NCBI GenBank assembly: GCA_913777515.1
Contig: CAJYSL010000435.1
Span: forward strand, 1 to 53,390
Length of the DNA: 53,390 nt
Reading direction: 5' to 3'
DNA from: an uncultured Mucilaginibacter sp.
GTDB lineage: Bacteria > Bacteroidota > Bacteroidia > Sphingobacteriales > Sphingobacteriaceae
The notes under the pieces were generated by a model. It searched no databases, had not been told where the DNA came from, and worked only from the letters and a program-made list of their open reading frames with translations. Within the stretch, counting starts at the first letter, position 1. Every line of letters starts with the position of its first letter. This document shows positions 18,822 through 29,452 of the stretch, in pieces. The position numbers and the translations under genes were made by a program.

Positions 18822-19456
18822 TACAGTTTTGTTAGATCTACTATTTCTGCATTCACGACCTTATCCTTACTTGTAAAAACTTGGCTATTGTTGTGATAGA
18901 AATTGAATATGACATTCTGATAGGCTTCGTGGTAAATTTTAGCCTTAGATGTAATCATTTTAAGAGATATATCATATAGGTCATTATCCAGTTCAAAAAT
19001 GGTTGAATAAACTATATAAGGTTCTTTACCCATTGTGATATAATACTCACTGTATACCACTTTCTTATCGGCATATGTTACTTCTATTGCTTGTGACTTA
19101 GCTAATCTTCCTGTACTATCTTGTTTAAACTCAGTAAAAAGCTTTTTGAGGTATTTCTTGGTATCAAGCCCTGAAGATATTTTATCTTTTTTAACAATAA
19201 CAAAATATGAGCTTGGTGCAATATTGCTTAGATCAGACATAAAAAAAAAGCTGTTTTGTTTTACAAAGCCCCATGTTACCGGGGCACAAATCTTATCTTC
19301 GTCTATATCATAACAGAGCCACTCTCTCACTGGAAGTGGTTTTCCTTGTTTTATAGTGTAATCAACAATAGTAGTATCGTTGTGTTCCAAATGTGTTGAA
19401 TTCTCAGAACACCCCACTAGTAAGCTCGCTACTAATAGTATCAGTGTATTTCTCAT
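18821..19456 (-). CDS. Candidate immunity lipoprotein for B2 toxin
   Basis: 211 aa with lipobox-like LLVGC, directly downstream of B2. Confidence 0.6.
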   Translation of the reverse strand: MRNTLILLVASLLVGCSENSTHLEHNDTTIVDYTIKQGKPLPVREWLCYDIDEDKICAPVTWGFVKQNSFFFMSDLSNIAPSSYFVIVKKDKISSGLDTKKYLKKLFTEFKQDSTGRLAKSQAIEVTYADKKVVYSEYYITMGKEPYIVYSTIFELDNDLYDISLKMITSKAKIYHEAYQNVIFNFYHNNSQVFTSKDKVVNAEIVDLTKL

Positions 19457-19469
19457 TTTAATACATTTA

Positions 19470-22400
19470 TCACTTTTTGTCTACCGTGAAACCTAGTCTA
19501 AAAGTATGTGTAACCGTAGTGCCAGCAGATGGATTATGAAATATATTAGAAGTTTTTGTTGGCGTATAGGAAACTTCCGCTTTCACCCCCACATCAGTTT
19601 GAGAAGTTCTTCCTGAACTACCAGAAGCGTTTTTAACAGATACATATGCTGCGGCACCGGCACTCACTGTTTCACTTGAATTCTTAAGAGACTTACCAGC
19701 TGAAACTTCCGTTGTATTTGATACCTTACCAGTACTTATATTCGTTTTGTTACTTACTTTCAAATCCACACCTCTAACAGTAGTAGACCCTTCAACCTTA
19801 GTTTGTTGGCTAACGTCTGTTGTGTAAGTAACCTTCACTATTGGCCCTTGAGGCGTATTTTGACTATTCATTGCCATAAATCCTCCAAAATTAGTTCTAA
19901 TCGTGGTTGTGTTTGTTACATTAACAGATGTGGTAACCTTTAATTCTCCTGCTGAAGCTTGACTGGTTTTCGTATCTGTCGAGGTTGAAAAACTTGCAAA
20001 AAATCTATCGACAGCGGCTCCAGAAGCTTGAAAATACTGCCTAAATCCTTCCGCAATATATGCCCAAGGGTGTCCCATGCTTTGAGGCCCCGGTTGGGTC
20101 TGCATACCATCTGGGTCAAATTTCCCAATTGGATCATTTTCTGCATAATTATATACTGACCATCGCCTGTTATCTTCTGCTAACGGATCGAGGCTCGTCC
20201 ACCTTGCAATTACGGGATCATAGAACCTCGCGCCATAATCGTACTGGTTAGCCAGGTCGGTTTGCACTTCCTTCCCATTATAAAGGTAGCGGTTATTGTT
20301 GGCATTGTCATACCCGCCTGTCGGCTTACGCAAACCGAAAGAATAGTACTCGTCTTCCTGGATTACGCGCGCCTGTCCCGAGTTGCTGTCAAAGCTTACC
20401 CTGGTGTTACCTAGGTGGTCTTTTAAGTTGTACTCGTAGCGGTAAGCGCCTCCGGTGAGCTTGGCTCTGCCTTCCTCGGTGCTCACAAAGTCAATCACCC
20501 CGTTGTGATACACCACGCCCAATATGTAGTCCCAGCTACCGTCCGAGCCCTGGTTGTGCAGCTTGTTGCCTGTAGCATCGTACTGATAAGTGGCCAGCGT
20601 ATTGTTGCTATTGGCCTGGGTCACTCTCTTAGGCAGGTTGAGCAGGTTGTACTCCAGACTTCGGCCTTGCCCGTCGCTGGTCGCGTTACCGTTGGGGTCA
20701 TAACCGTAGTTGCGGTTGGCGTAGCCGCTTACCGAGCTCAGTTGGTTACCCGCATAGCTGTAGCTCAGGTTACCGGCATCGCCCCTGGCAAGGCTCTGGA
20801 TGTTGCCTAACTGGTCATAGCTGATGGTCTCGTCCAGGTGCCCGCCGGTAGAAGAGGCCTGCAAAAGCCTGTTGAGCTTATCATAGCTGTAATCAAACTG
20901 CCTGTTGCCCGGGCTGCTGACCTTGGTAGTCAGGTAGCTCATCGCTGAGATGTTACCGTTCCACTGCTTTTTAGCGTTGTCGCCATGATCTTCATAAGTA
21001 AGCTGCTCACTAAAAAGTGACGATGACATGCTTTTTGTCCAGCCGCGCTCGTTGTAGGCGTACTGGATGGTTTGTAAACCGTTACCTACGTTCTTGCTTT
21101 TAAGCTGTCCCACCTCATTGTACTCCAGGCGGGAGAGTAGTACCTCACTGTCCGAGTTCATCGTCTGGTAAGTATCCAGCTTGCGGCCCATGTGGTCGTA
21201 CACGTAGCGGTTGGCAATGGTTACGCTATTGCTGCCGCTGCCGTTATGCACGCGGTTGGTTGTCAGCAGCTCGCCGGTGATATCATTGTAGGTATTGCTC
21301 ACCAAATCGGTACCGCCCAAATGGTTCTGGCTTTTGCTTTGGATGACACGGCCCTTGGCATCGTAGTAGTTTACCGCCCATAGCTTGGCTCCATAGCTGC
21401 CGTCAGCGTTCAGCACCGTGGTTTGCGTACCGGTGAGAAGACCGGTCGGGCTAGCCTGGTAACTTCCCCCATTACTGAAAGGATTGCCCGGGAAGCCATA
21501 GTCATCATAGTAATTTACGGTCAGGAACTTGATGTTGCCGTTTTCCTCACCGGCCATTGGATGGGTTCGTATCGTATAACCATCCGACCTGCTGCCGGTT
21601 CGTTCTTCCCATATCGGCCCGCTCATGGTATTAATGTAATCGTTTTGCAGCGTTTGACGGGACATGGTGTTATTGTTCTGCACACCGGTTAAAATCACCC
21701 TTCCTAAGGCGTCGTATTTAACCCAGCTCCATTGGTGGTTGTTGCGCTGCACGGCATCCTGCGTGTAAACTACCTGGTCAAGTTTATTGTAAAGGATGTA
21801 CTCCCAGCCCTTGCCCGGCAGCTTCTTTTCGATGAGCCGCTTTCTGCCATCATACCGGTACTGGTAGCAAAGCTGGTCTTGGGTACTCTGGCCCGGAGTG
21901 CCGTTATCGGCCCCGGTGCCCGGCGGCAATACAAAGCTCAGGTTACCCAAATCGTCGTACACGTAGTAGGTGCTCAGCATTTCGATGCCGTTCTTGTTGT
22001 TAAACGTGCGCTTGCATACTACTCTGCCTTCCTTGTCTTTGTACTCATGCGTCTGGCCGGCCAGCCCATCGGCATCCGTCCAGTTCTCGTCTTTGAGCAC
22101 CGTCAGGTAAAGCTCACCTGCACTGTAGTTCTGATTGGAAACAAGGTTTCGTTCAATACTTCCTGCACTTGGCACCTCGGCGTTATATAGCCTGACGCTA
22201 TAACTGCCTGTGGCCTCGTTACTGCGGTACTCGGTGCGCACGGTGTGGCCTGAGTTGTTCAGATTAGCGTCATAAGGCTGCCAGCCTTGTCCCGGGGCGC
22301 CCTGTTCCAGCGGGCGGTTCAAAGGAGAGGGTTCAAACACCGTTTTACTGTACGGGTAGCCGGTGTTTTTATAACCCTGGCCGCTCTGGCTGTAAAAGGT

Positions 22401-22958
22401 GGACTGCTCGCCCAAGAGCGCACCTGATCGGTAAGAGCCCGGCGTGCCTGCAGCAGTGGTATAGGGCAAAAACTTTTGTGCCTCCCGGCTAAAGGCATCA
22501 TAGGCAAAGGGCTGCACTACGTCTTTAGTACCATCCGGGTTGCCTTTAACCTGCACGGTCTGCAGTGGCCTGCCCAGCCCGTCAAAGTAAGCGATGCTCT
22601 GCATCAGATCGCAGTTCGCAGCACCACTGCCGATAGTCTGCATGGCTGTGCGCGGCACATAAGTCACCACATAGTTCTGGTTAGCACTGGGCGTAGCTGC
22701 CAGCGGTGTGCAGACAGCGCCCGAGGATACAAAGATGCGCACGCTTTGCCCTGCACCAGGGGTGATGTAGGTATTGGGCTGCAAAATCACTCCCGAAGGA
22801 TGGCTGATCTCCTGGCTTGAGGTAATCGTCTGGCCGCTGATTACTCGCTGGGCCAAAGCCGATGGGCCTGCCAAGGCAGTCAGCACCACCATAGCCAGTT
22901 TGCCCCAACGGTTAGCGATGCTCCGTTTGGATAGCTGTCTAAAAAAATATGTTGTCAT
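19470..22958 (-). CDS. RHS-repeat 'B' protein (B2) with beta-rich Ser/Thr-rich C-terminal toxin candidate
   Basis: Signal peptide; AYFDGLGRPLQTVQVKGNP; YD repeats; ARFYDPVIARWTSLDPLAE...FDPDGM, then a unique C-terminus. Confidence 0.87.
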   Translation of the reverse strand: MTTYFFRQLSKRSIANRWGKLAMVVLTALAGPSALAQRVISGQTITSSQEISHPSGVILQPNTYITPGAGQSVRIFVSSGAVCTPLAATPSANQNYVVTYVPRTAMQTIGSGAANCDLMQSIAYFDGLGRPLQTVQVKGNPDGTKDVVQPFAYDAFSREAQKFLPYTTAAGTPGSYRSGALLGEQSTFYSQSGQGYKNTGYPYSKTVFEPSPLNRPLEQGAPGQGWQPYDANLNNSGHTVRTEYRSNEATGSYSVRLYNAEVPSAGSIERNLVSNQNYSAGELYLTVLKDENWTDADGLAGQTHEYKDKEGRVVCKRTFNNKNGIEMLSTYYVYDDLGNLSFVLPPGTGADNGTPGQSTQDQLCYQYRYDGRKRLIEKKLPGKGWEYILYNKLDQVVYTQDAVQRNNHQWSWVKYDALGRVILTGVQNNNTMSRQTLQNDYINTMSGPIWEERTGSRSDGYTIRTHPMAGEENGNIKFLTVNYYDDYGFPGNPFSNGGSYQASPTGLLTGTQTTVLNADGSYGAKLWAVNYYDAKGRVIQSKSQNHLGGTDLVSNTYNDITGELLTTNRVHNGSGSNSVTIANRYVYDHMGRKLDTYQTMNSDSEVLLSRLEYNEVGQLKSKNVGNGLQTIQYAYNERGWTKSMSSSLFSEQLTYEDHGDNAKKQWNGNISAMSYLTTKVSSPGNRQFDYSYDKLNRLLQASSTGGHLDETISYDQLGNIQSLARGDAGNLSYSYAGNQLSSVSGYANRNYGYDPNGNATSDGQGRSLEYNLLNLPKRVTQANSNNTLATYQYDATGNKLHNQGSDGSWDYILGVVYHNGVIDFVSTEEGRAKLTGGAYRYEYNLKDHLGNTRVSFDSNSGQARVIQEDEYYSFGLRKPTGGYDNANNNRYLYNGKEVQTDLANQYDYGARFYDPVIARWTSLDPLAEDNRRWSVYNYAENDPIGKFDPDGMQTQPGPQSMGHPWAYIAEGFRQYFQASGAAVDRFFASFSTSTDTKTSQASAGELKVTTSVNVTNTTTIRTNFGGFMAMNSQNTPQGPIVKVTYTTDVSQQTKVEGSTTVRGVDLKVSNKTNISTGKVSNTTEVSAGKSLKNSSETVSAGAAAYVSVKNASGSSGRTSQTDVGVKAEVSYTPTKTSNIFHNPSAGTTVTHTFRLGFTVDKK

Positions 22959-22987
22959 GTTAAAAGGCGGTTGGTTTTAGATAAGGT

Positions 22988-25900
22988 TTATTGGTTCTGG
23001 TAGTGATAGTCATGCTGCTTGAGGATATTACCCTGGCTGTCTTTGATCGTCTTCAACCGCTGGAAGCTGTCATACTCATAGTATGTTGTCTCTCCTTTGG
23101 CATCTGTTAGTGAGGTCATCCCTACTAGTGGCTTATAAGTATATCCGGTAACTTGCGAGTAAGGAAGGTTACCCCTCAGTCTTGTGAAAAGGGCCAGTAA
23201 GTCGGCAGTGGATGGCAAAGCATTATTTTTTAAATCTTCTATATACGTGTTGCCAAGAAGCGATTCAATTGCTGAGAAGGTAACGTTTTCAATTTTAGCA
23301 ATCGGATACTGACTTTTATAGCTCCATAAATAACAAGAGTGCACACCCTGATCGGGATGCTGTTCTAACAAATTACCCTCCTGTGTGTATCGGTCAAAAT
23401 ACCCTCTAATTTTATAATCATTACTGAATGAAATACCTCCGTTTACTACAGATGATGATAAAAAGCTTGCATTAGGAGCTTCGGGCTCGATAGCATAGAC
23501 TTTATCTACCAACGGTTGATCGGTTTTGAAGGTTCTAAACAACGAACCTGCAGTGCCAATAAGATTGACACCGGCTTTATCGTATATCTTGGTTGTCTCT
23601 TCTACTGGCGTTGATATCACATTGTTGTCTTGCAAAACTTTGATGCCTTTAGATACATCGTCAGTTGCGGTTATACCTTGATAATCGGGCGCATATTTAT
23701 ATTCTTTTATAATTGATTTTCCATTGGCTTCATACCCTATTTTTGTGGGAAAGGTGTGCCGAAATGAATAAGGGTCGGCACCATCATAAGCATAATAAGT
23801 TGATTTAGAAGCCGAGTCGATAATGTTTTGTCCGTTAGCATTATAATTAATAATCCTCTCGTACCCTATGGTATAATCTACTCCTTGTAATTCCGAGTAA
23901 GGAATGTTTACAATACGTTGTGCATCTGGGTTCTTGATTATGTAAAAAGGATCATCTGCTTCAATCGCAGATTGAGGTATGTCCTGATTGTAAGTTACGA
24001 CTTCTTTTATGGGATAAAATTGGACTAACGGACTTTGGATAGGTACGAAAGAATAGTTAACAGCTTGTACAATAGAAAAATTTGCCCCATCAGATTTGTA
24101 AATTTCTTTTGCTTTAAGACGTGGTGATGCAAATCCATGGTCTAGTAGCGTATACTTTTGGTTGATATTGCCAAATATTCCTGAATTAGCTGAATAGTAT
24201 TGATACTGATTAGTAAGAGGGAGATTAAATCTGTATACAGTTTTGCCTAAGGGCAGTCCGGCGTTATTTACGTCTTGCTCTTCTACATACGTATACCAAA
24301 CAGGGCAACCATCAGTATAAGATATCGAATTATTGGGTGCGCTTAAAAAGTTTCTTTCTCTTGCCAGAAGTGGATTCGACCGTAATTCAAATTTTGTTGA
24401 ACCGTCTGGTTGTATGGTGCGGCTGTAGTCAATGTACATATAGTGCTCTACCATATAATCTTCCATTCTAGGAATATTGTAAGGCAAACCTATGCCCGTT
24501 TGTGAGTTTCCGTCTATTCCGTATGTGTAGGTTTTGGTCACAGGTGGGTTAACGCCATCACTGGTTTTCAAGGTTTTTATCCGCAGACCACCTGCCGGAA
24601 ATATACCTCCCCCAACTTCTGTAAGTCTCTTTTCATCGTAGTAGCGATTTGCCTCAAATGTAAATTCGCTATAACCGCCTGTAGGATATTTTATTTTTGA
24701 TAAGACATACTTTTTCATCCAAAACTCATCCGTTTCACGTACCGCTGCACCAATTTCAGTTGATGATACTAGGTTATCTATTTGTCCGTTTCCGTCACGC
24801 TTGGTAAGCGCAACAACAGGAACATCCATCCAGCGGGGAACCGGCGAGTTATTTGATGTTGCACCGTTGTAATATCCCCAGTGATCCCTTGCGGACATAA
24901 TAGGATTTGGTACTCCGATTCCATCTTGATACTCAAAGGTGTAATTTATTGGTTGCTGGTTATCAGAACCGCTGATTTCTATTCGGTCTAAGTGCTTTCT
25001 GGTCTCTCCGGCATAATTACTGTAATAAAAAGATGCTTTTTTAATCAAATTGCCTTGTTGGTCAAAAATCGAGATGTCTGTTAAAAAAGTATTAGCTGCA
25101 TCGTAATTAAATACTACTCGACCGCCTTTGAACTGTACATTATTTAAATTTTTTCTGGTGAAAGTGTAACAAGTTTGCTGGTAAAAAGGTTGATTTCCCT
25201 GAGTTACGTAATCATAATTTGATATGTAAGCCAGCGTTCCTGCAGCAGGTTCAAAGCGCTTCAGTTGATTGTTTTGATATATGTTATAGATTTGGTCAAA
25301 ATGTGGTTCGCCAGGATTCATGTTGCCAGACATATAAGCAATGCTGTCTACAATCTTCATTGATCCTGCAGTTGAACAAGTTGTCAAATCAGGAGCATCT
25401 AAATAATTGAAAGTAATTTTATCGCTAAGCAGTTTATTGGTTGGAAGTATCTCTGAGAGCATCCAAGCAGAATAATAGCCTTCAAACTTGTTATATTCTA
25501 TATTCGAGCCGCCATATTTAAACGTCTGCCCTTTATCGTTAACAATTGTCATGACAAGATTCGGCCTATCGTATGCCAGTTTTATATTCTGTTGTGGAAA
25601 AAAAACTGGATTTATAAGTTGAGAGTTTTGTTGGGCGTCTTCCGTCGGTGTGAATATAAACCTGCCGCCCGACTCATTTTTAACGCCTGAGTTGTAAAAA
25701 AACAAATCAGGCTCGGGATCCAAATAAGTGAGCTGTGTATAGTTATTCAACGAATAGTTAGGTATTCTTACCGCAGCAGACTCGTCGACCTTGCCTCTTA
25801 CGGTTCTGGATACTCGCCCTCCTGCATTTAATGTCCATCCCAAGCCAACAGGGTAGGACACGTCGGTCGTTTTAATCCCTGAAGCATGGTAGCTTACAGA

Positions 25901-26119
25901 AATAGGTATAACAACGTCGCCTGATTTAATTTCGTAAATAGGAATATTTATATCTGGTACACCGGTATGCAAACTAACAGGGTAGTCTTTGTACCTTTCA
26001 AAGGCGGCAGATTCCGGAGATGAATGGATGACATTAACCGGCTGGTATGATTGTGCCTGTAAAGTATAATTTATTAGCGTTATGAACGCTGTAAATAAAC
26101 TGGTTCTTAAAAGATTCAT
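22988..26119 (-). CDS. RHS/YD-repeat 'A' shell protein (A2)
   Basis: MNLLRTSLFTAFITLINYTLQAQ signal; DINIPIYEIKSGDVVIPISVSYHASG; ends TTYYEYDSFQRLKTIKDSQGNILKQHDYHYQNQ. ATG 26119 preferred over 26158. Confidence 0.83.
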   Translation of the reverse strand: MNLLRTSLFTAFITLINYTLQAQSYQPVNVIHSSPESAAFERYKDYPVSLHTGVPDINIPIYEIKSGDVVIPISVSYHASGIKTTDVSYPVGLGWTLNAGGRVSRTVRGKVDESAAVRIPNYSLNNYTQLTYLDPEPDLFFYNSGVKNESGGRFIFTPTEDAQQNSQLINPVFFPQQNIKLAYDRPNLVMTIVNDKGQTFKYGGSNIEYNKFEGYYSAWMLSEILPTNKLLSDKITFNYLDAPDLTTCSTAGSMKIVDSIAYMSGNMNPGEPHFDQIYNIYQNNQLKRFEPAAGTLAYISNYDYVTQGNQPFYQQTCYTFTRKNLNNVQFKGGRVVFNYDAANTFLTDISIFDQQGNLIKKASFYYSNYAGETRKHLDRIEISGSDNQQPINYTFEYQDGIGVPNPIMSARDHWGYYNGATSNNSPVPRWMDVPVVALTKRDGNGQIDNLVSSTEIGAAVRETDEFWMKKYVLSKIKYPTGGYSEFTFEANRYYDEKRLTEVGGGIFPAGGLRIKTLKTSDGVNPPVTKTYTYGIDGNSQTGIGLPYNIPRMEDYMVEHYMYIDYSRTIQPDGSTKFELRSNPLLARERNFLSAPNNSISYTDGCPVWYTYVEEQDVNNAGLPLGKTVYRFNLPLTNQYQYYSANSGIFGNINQKYTLLDHGFASPRLKAKEIYKSDGANFSIVQAVNYSFVPIQSPLVQFYPIKEVVTYNQDIPQSAIEADDPFYIIKNPDAQRIVNIPYSELQGVDYTIGYERIINYNANGQNIIDSASKSTYYAYDGADPYSFRHTFPTKIGYEANGKSIIKEYKYAPDYQGITATDDVSKGIKVLQDNNVISTPVEETTKIYDKAGVNLIGTAGSLFRTFKTDQPLVDKVYAIEPEAPNASFLSSSVVNGGISFSNDYKIRGYFDRYTQEGNLLEQHPDQGVHSCYLWSYKSQYPIAKIENVTFSAIESLLGNTYIEDLKNNALPSTADLLALFTRLRGNLPYSQVTGYTYKPLVGMTSLTDAKGETTYYEYDSFQRLKTIKDSQGNILKQHDYHYQNQ

Positions 26120-26247
26120 TAATTGATAAATATTAAAATGAATTGTTGACTCTCGCAAATGGGTATGTCCGGTAATAAAAAATACCGCAAAGTACTTTTG
26201 AATATTTTAACCTTAATGGATTTAAAAAAGTGTTATAATATTCTGTG

Positions 26248-27228
26248 TCATTTTTTTGATGTGGAACGCTTGTTTTCTAAGTTGGTCAACCTTTTGCTCA
26301 TCCGATTGATTTGCTTGTCTTTTTCAATCAAATACAGCGTAAGCTCTTCTACCTTTTGCAGCAGCTTCTTGTTCATTTCGCCCAGGTTCATCCCTTCTTT
26401 AATGGCTTCGGCTTCTGAGGGCATGCCCGGCAGGTGGCCTTTCTGGTCAATGTAGTTTTTTACCTCCTTGAGTGAAGGGAGCGAGTAAGAGGGCTTGAAG
26501 ACAAAATCTGGAAAGTTTTGCGTATCAACTCTAACCTCGCGGGTGTGGATGGTACCGTTAACGGCCAGTTTAGCATCAGGAGTAGCGGTGCCAATGCCTA
26601 CGTTGCCTCTATGGTAAACGTTGCCCAAAGCATCAAACGAGTGATACAGATTTTGACTATAATCACCGCAGCCAAAGCCGGCACAGGAGTTTCCATAAAT
26701 GCGGAAAGACTCATCGGCGTCATCATTCAATTGCAACTCCAGCCAGTTTTGGTTAGCAGAGCTTCTTACTTTGCGCAGCCGGTAAGGGTCCGAATCATCC
26801 GACCCGTCAGCATTACGGAAAGCAATCTCCGGGGTGCTGATAATGCCCCGTACATCTAAGGCAGTAGTCGGACTGCTTGTGCCTATGCCGACGTTGTTAT
26901 TGGTAATGCTCATCACCAACCGTGCTCCATTGGCTGGGTCATAAACGCTAGGATATCCCTGGTTGTAAAACCGGATACCGCCGTAAACCGAATGCGCAGA
27001 AAGCGTCAACCCGGTATGGTGATTAATCATATAGGTCAAGGCATCCGGACGCCAATTAGGCCGGGGGTCGAAGGTATTGTTATTAGCTTCGCCCCAACCA
27101 AAGATGCTACCGGCACCGCCGCTTTTAGTAAAAGTGCTGTTGATAGTCACATTGTCGTAAGTGGCATTTTGAGCGTAACCGGCAAGGGCCGACATGCCGA
27201 TTAATGCAGTAAGTAGAGCTTTTTTCAT
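26248..27228 (-). CDS. Fibre-like secreted protein, WPDYVF-type C-terminal domain
   Basis: Signal peptide; repeated NVGIGT; VDTQNFPDFVFKPSYSLPSLKEVKNYIDQKGHLPGMPSEAEAI...KVEELTLYLIEKDKQ coiled coil. Confidence 0.8.
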   Translation of the reverse strand: MKKALLTALIGMSALAGYAQNATYDNVTINSTFTKSGGAGSIFGWGEANNNTFDPRPNWRPDALTYMINHHTGLTLSAHSVYGGIRFYNQGYPSVYDPANGARLVMSITNNNVGIGTSSPTTALDVRGIISTPEIAFRNADGSDDSDPYRLRKVRSSANQNWLELQLNDDADESFRIYGNSCAGFGCGDYSQNLYHSFDALGNVYHRGNVGIGTATPDAKLAVNGTIHTREVRVDTQNFPDFVFKPSYSLPSLKEVKNYIDQKGHLPGMPSEAEAIKEGMNLGEMNKKLLQKVEELTLYLIEKDKQINRMSKRLTNLENKRSTSKK

Positions 27229-28166
27229 TGTTTTTTTAGATTATTGATTTTGTGATTTTGAATTTTCATTTGTTTGATGAGCGTGTTGATTTGCTTGTCC
27301 TTTTCAATAAGGTACAGTGTCAATTCTTCCACCTTTTGCAGCAGCTTTTTGTTCATTTCGCCTAAAGCAAGGCCTTCTTTAGCCACTTGTGCGGCGGACG
27401 GCATTTCGGGCAGGTGGCCGTTTTGGTCAATGAATGTTTTTATCTCGGTGAGCGTGGAGAGGCGGTAAGCAGGGGTGAAAACATAGTCGGGCCACGGGCC
27501 GGCTTCTACTTTCACTTCTTTAGCACGCACAGTGCCGTTTACCGCCAATTTGTTGCCATAAGTGTCGACAGTGCCAATGCCTACATTCCCGTTAAAATAA
27601 TTGGGTGAACCACCCGCAAAGTAGGCACCACCTGTACTGTTAACGCCACTACTGTTTACATAAGCATCGGGCGTAGTTTTGTAAGTATGCGCCGGTCCGC
27701 CAGGTTCCTGGTAAGGAAGGCTATTGCTGACGTTGTCAAAAACTAAAGGTGTAAGCTGTACCTCTGTAGTAAAATTGTAAGTTGTTCCGCCTCCCTTAAG
27801 CCAGATAATGATATTTCTTAATGAATTACCACTGGTTGCATCTGTCCAACCGGCTATCATCGGACCAGAATACGGTGAAAACTGTCGGATATCTGCGTCA
27901 ATAAAGTTTGACCCGTTTCCCCACCGGGTAGTGTGATAGTTAAACTTAGCAATTACAGAGCCTCTCCAGTCCGAATTTTCATGGACGTTTGATCGCCCGA
28001 TTTCAAGTTCGGTAGCTCTATGGCTGTCCCACGATTTGTCTTCGAACAGCACCGGGTAAAATTTATCCAGATCGCCGTACACGGTAAAGCTGCCCGAATA
28101 AGAGGCTTGGACACGCAGGCAGCAAAGCATGAACAGCAAGAATAATGGGGTGATGATTTTTGTCAT
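27225..28166 (-). CDS. Fibre-like secreted protein, WPDYVF-type C-terminal domain
   Basis: NVGIGTVDTYGNKLAVNGTVRAKEVKVEAGPWPDYVFTPAYRLSTLTEIKTFIDQNGHLPEMPSAAQ. Confidence 0.8.
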   Translation of the reverse strand: MTKIITPLFLLFMLCCLRVQASYSGSFTVYGDLDKFYPVLFEDKSWDSHRATELEIGRSNVHENSDWRGSVIAKFNYHTTRWGNGSNFIDADIRQFSPYSGPMIAGWTDATSGNSLRNIIIWLKGGGTTYNFTTEVQLTPLVFDNVSNSLPYQEPGGPAHTYKTTPDAYVNSSGVNSTGGAYFAGGSPNYFNGNVGIGTVDTYGNKLAVNGTVRAKEVKVEAGPWPDYVFTPAYRLSTLTEIKTFIDQNGHLPEMPSAAQVAKEGLALGEMNKKLLQKVEELTLYLIEKDKQINTLIKQMKIQNHKINNLKKQ

Positions 28167-28492
28167 ATGGTTGAAATTGTAGTAAATGGATTTAAAGGTT
28201 TTGATGACTCCTGCTTACAGGAATGCGAATGCCTAATTTTACTTTATAATAAAAGCCTGATGTTATTGATGCCTTAACCGATAAGGCAATTTGTCCGGTA
28301 AAGACACAGCAATCCCCTGTACGCTTTTTAAGCGTGGCAAAAACGGAGCATCATAACGGTGGTTGGATTAGTTATATACTAAAGGGATGGAGTGGGGGCG
28401 GGTGATCATCGTGATAAAGTTAATTAAGGGTGTTTGTTGTTATAATACTTCTAATTTACGAAACAGCTTCGGTATTTATATATAGGTATGTA

Positions 28493-29452
28493 TTATTTTT
28501 TTGCCTGAGCTTTTAATAAATTTACGCTTTGCCGTAGTTCCCGAAGCGCCTTGGCCTGCTGTTTACTAATGATTTGTTGTTGCTGCAATTGCTTATTGCT
28601 TTCGATAAGGTAAAGGGTTAATTCTTCAATCTTTTTAGTTTGCAGTTTCACCATTTCACCCAAATCAATACCCGATTTTTCAATTTCCTGAGCTGATGGA
28701 ATTTCTGGCAGATGCTGGTTTTGATCAATAAAGGTTTTTACCTCACTAAGCGGACGGAGTTTATAGGAGGGCTTGAACACATAGTCGCCCCATTGGCCTT
28801 GCAATTTCACAGTAACAGATTCGGCGATAGCGTTTCCAGCTACCGCTAATTTGTAGCCTTTAGTATCAGCAGTGCCTATGCCAACATTGCCCCCTAAAAA
28901 TTGAAATTTATCAGTATCATTAAAAGTCATTCCTTGTATGTACTCTCCCTTTATGAAATGATTTCCATCTCCAAACATAATCCGGCCAAAGTTCCCGGGT
29001 GAGTTCCAATTACCCGGTTGTAAAAATATAGTTGCCTCAGCCGCCCCAGGGGTAAAAATATGGAGGGCATGTTCTGGCGCAGTCAAGCCAATTCCTACTT
29101 TACCAGTATTTTCAATTAGTACTCTTGACCACGGCTGTACAGCATTATCATTCGTTTTTCTGAAATACAAGTCTTGATTGAAAAAACTACCGGCAAATTG
29201 CATTGCGAAGTTATTCGCCGGATTTACATGTCTTATATCTAACAGATGCCACCAATTGTTAGCACCAGACGGGAAATTTACGGGAGTTGGTGTGTCATAG
29301 AAACCTGATTTTGCTCCAGCGTTGCCTTGTAGGCCAGCATCATTTCTTCTTTCTGTTCTGGAATCATAATCTCCCCACACTTGCCCATAGCTGTGTGCCG
29401 AGCATAATAATAAAGCCGAAAATAAGAAGCGGTTTAATCGTTTGTAGTTCAT
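28493..29452 (-). CDS. Fibre-like secreted protein, WPDYVF-type C-terminal domain
   Basis: VGIG repeats; QGQWGDYVFKPSYKLRPLSEVKTFIDQNQHLPEIPSAQE; N-half resembles 49055-49954. Confidence 0.8.
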   Translation of the reverse strand: MNYKRLNRFLFSALLLCSAHSYGQVWGDYDSRTERRNDAGLQGNAGAKSGFYDTPTPVNFPSGANNWWHLLDIRHVNPANNFAMQFAGSFFNQDLYFRKTNDNAVQPWSRVLIENTGKVGIGLTAPEHALHIFTPGAAEATIFLQPGNWNSPGNFGRIMFGDGNHFIKGEYIQGMTFNDTDKFQFLGGNVGIGTADTKGYKLAVAGNAIAESVTVKLQGQWGDYVFKPSYKLRPLSEVKTFIDQNQHLPEIPSAQEIEKSGIDLGEMVKLQTKKIEELTLYLIESNKQLQQQQIISKQQAKALRELRQSVNLLKAQAKK

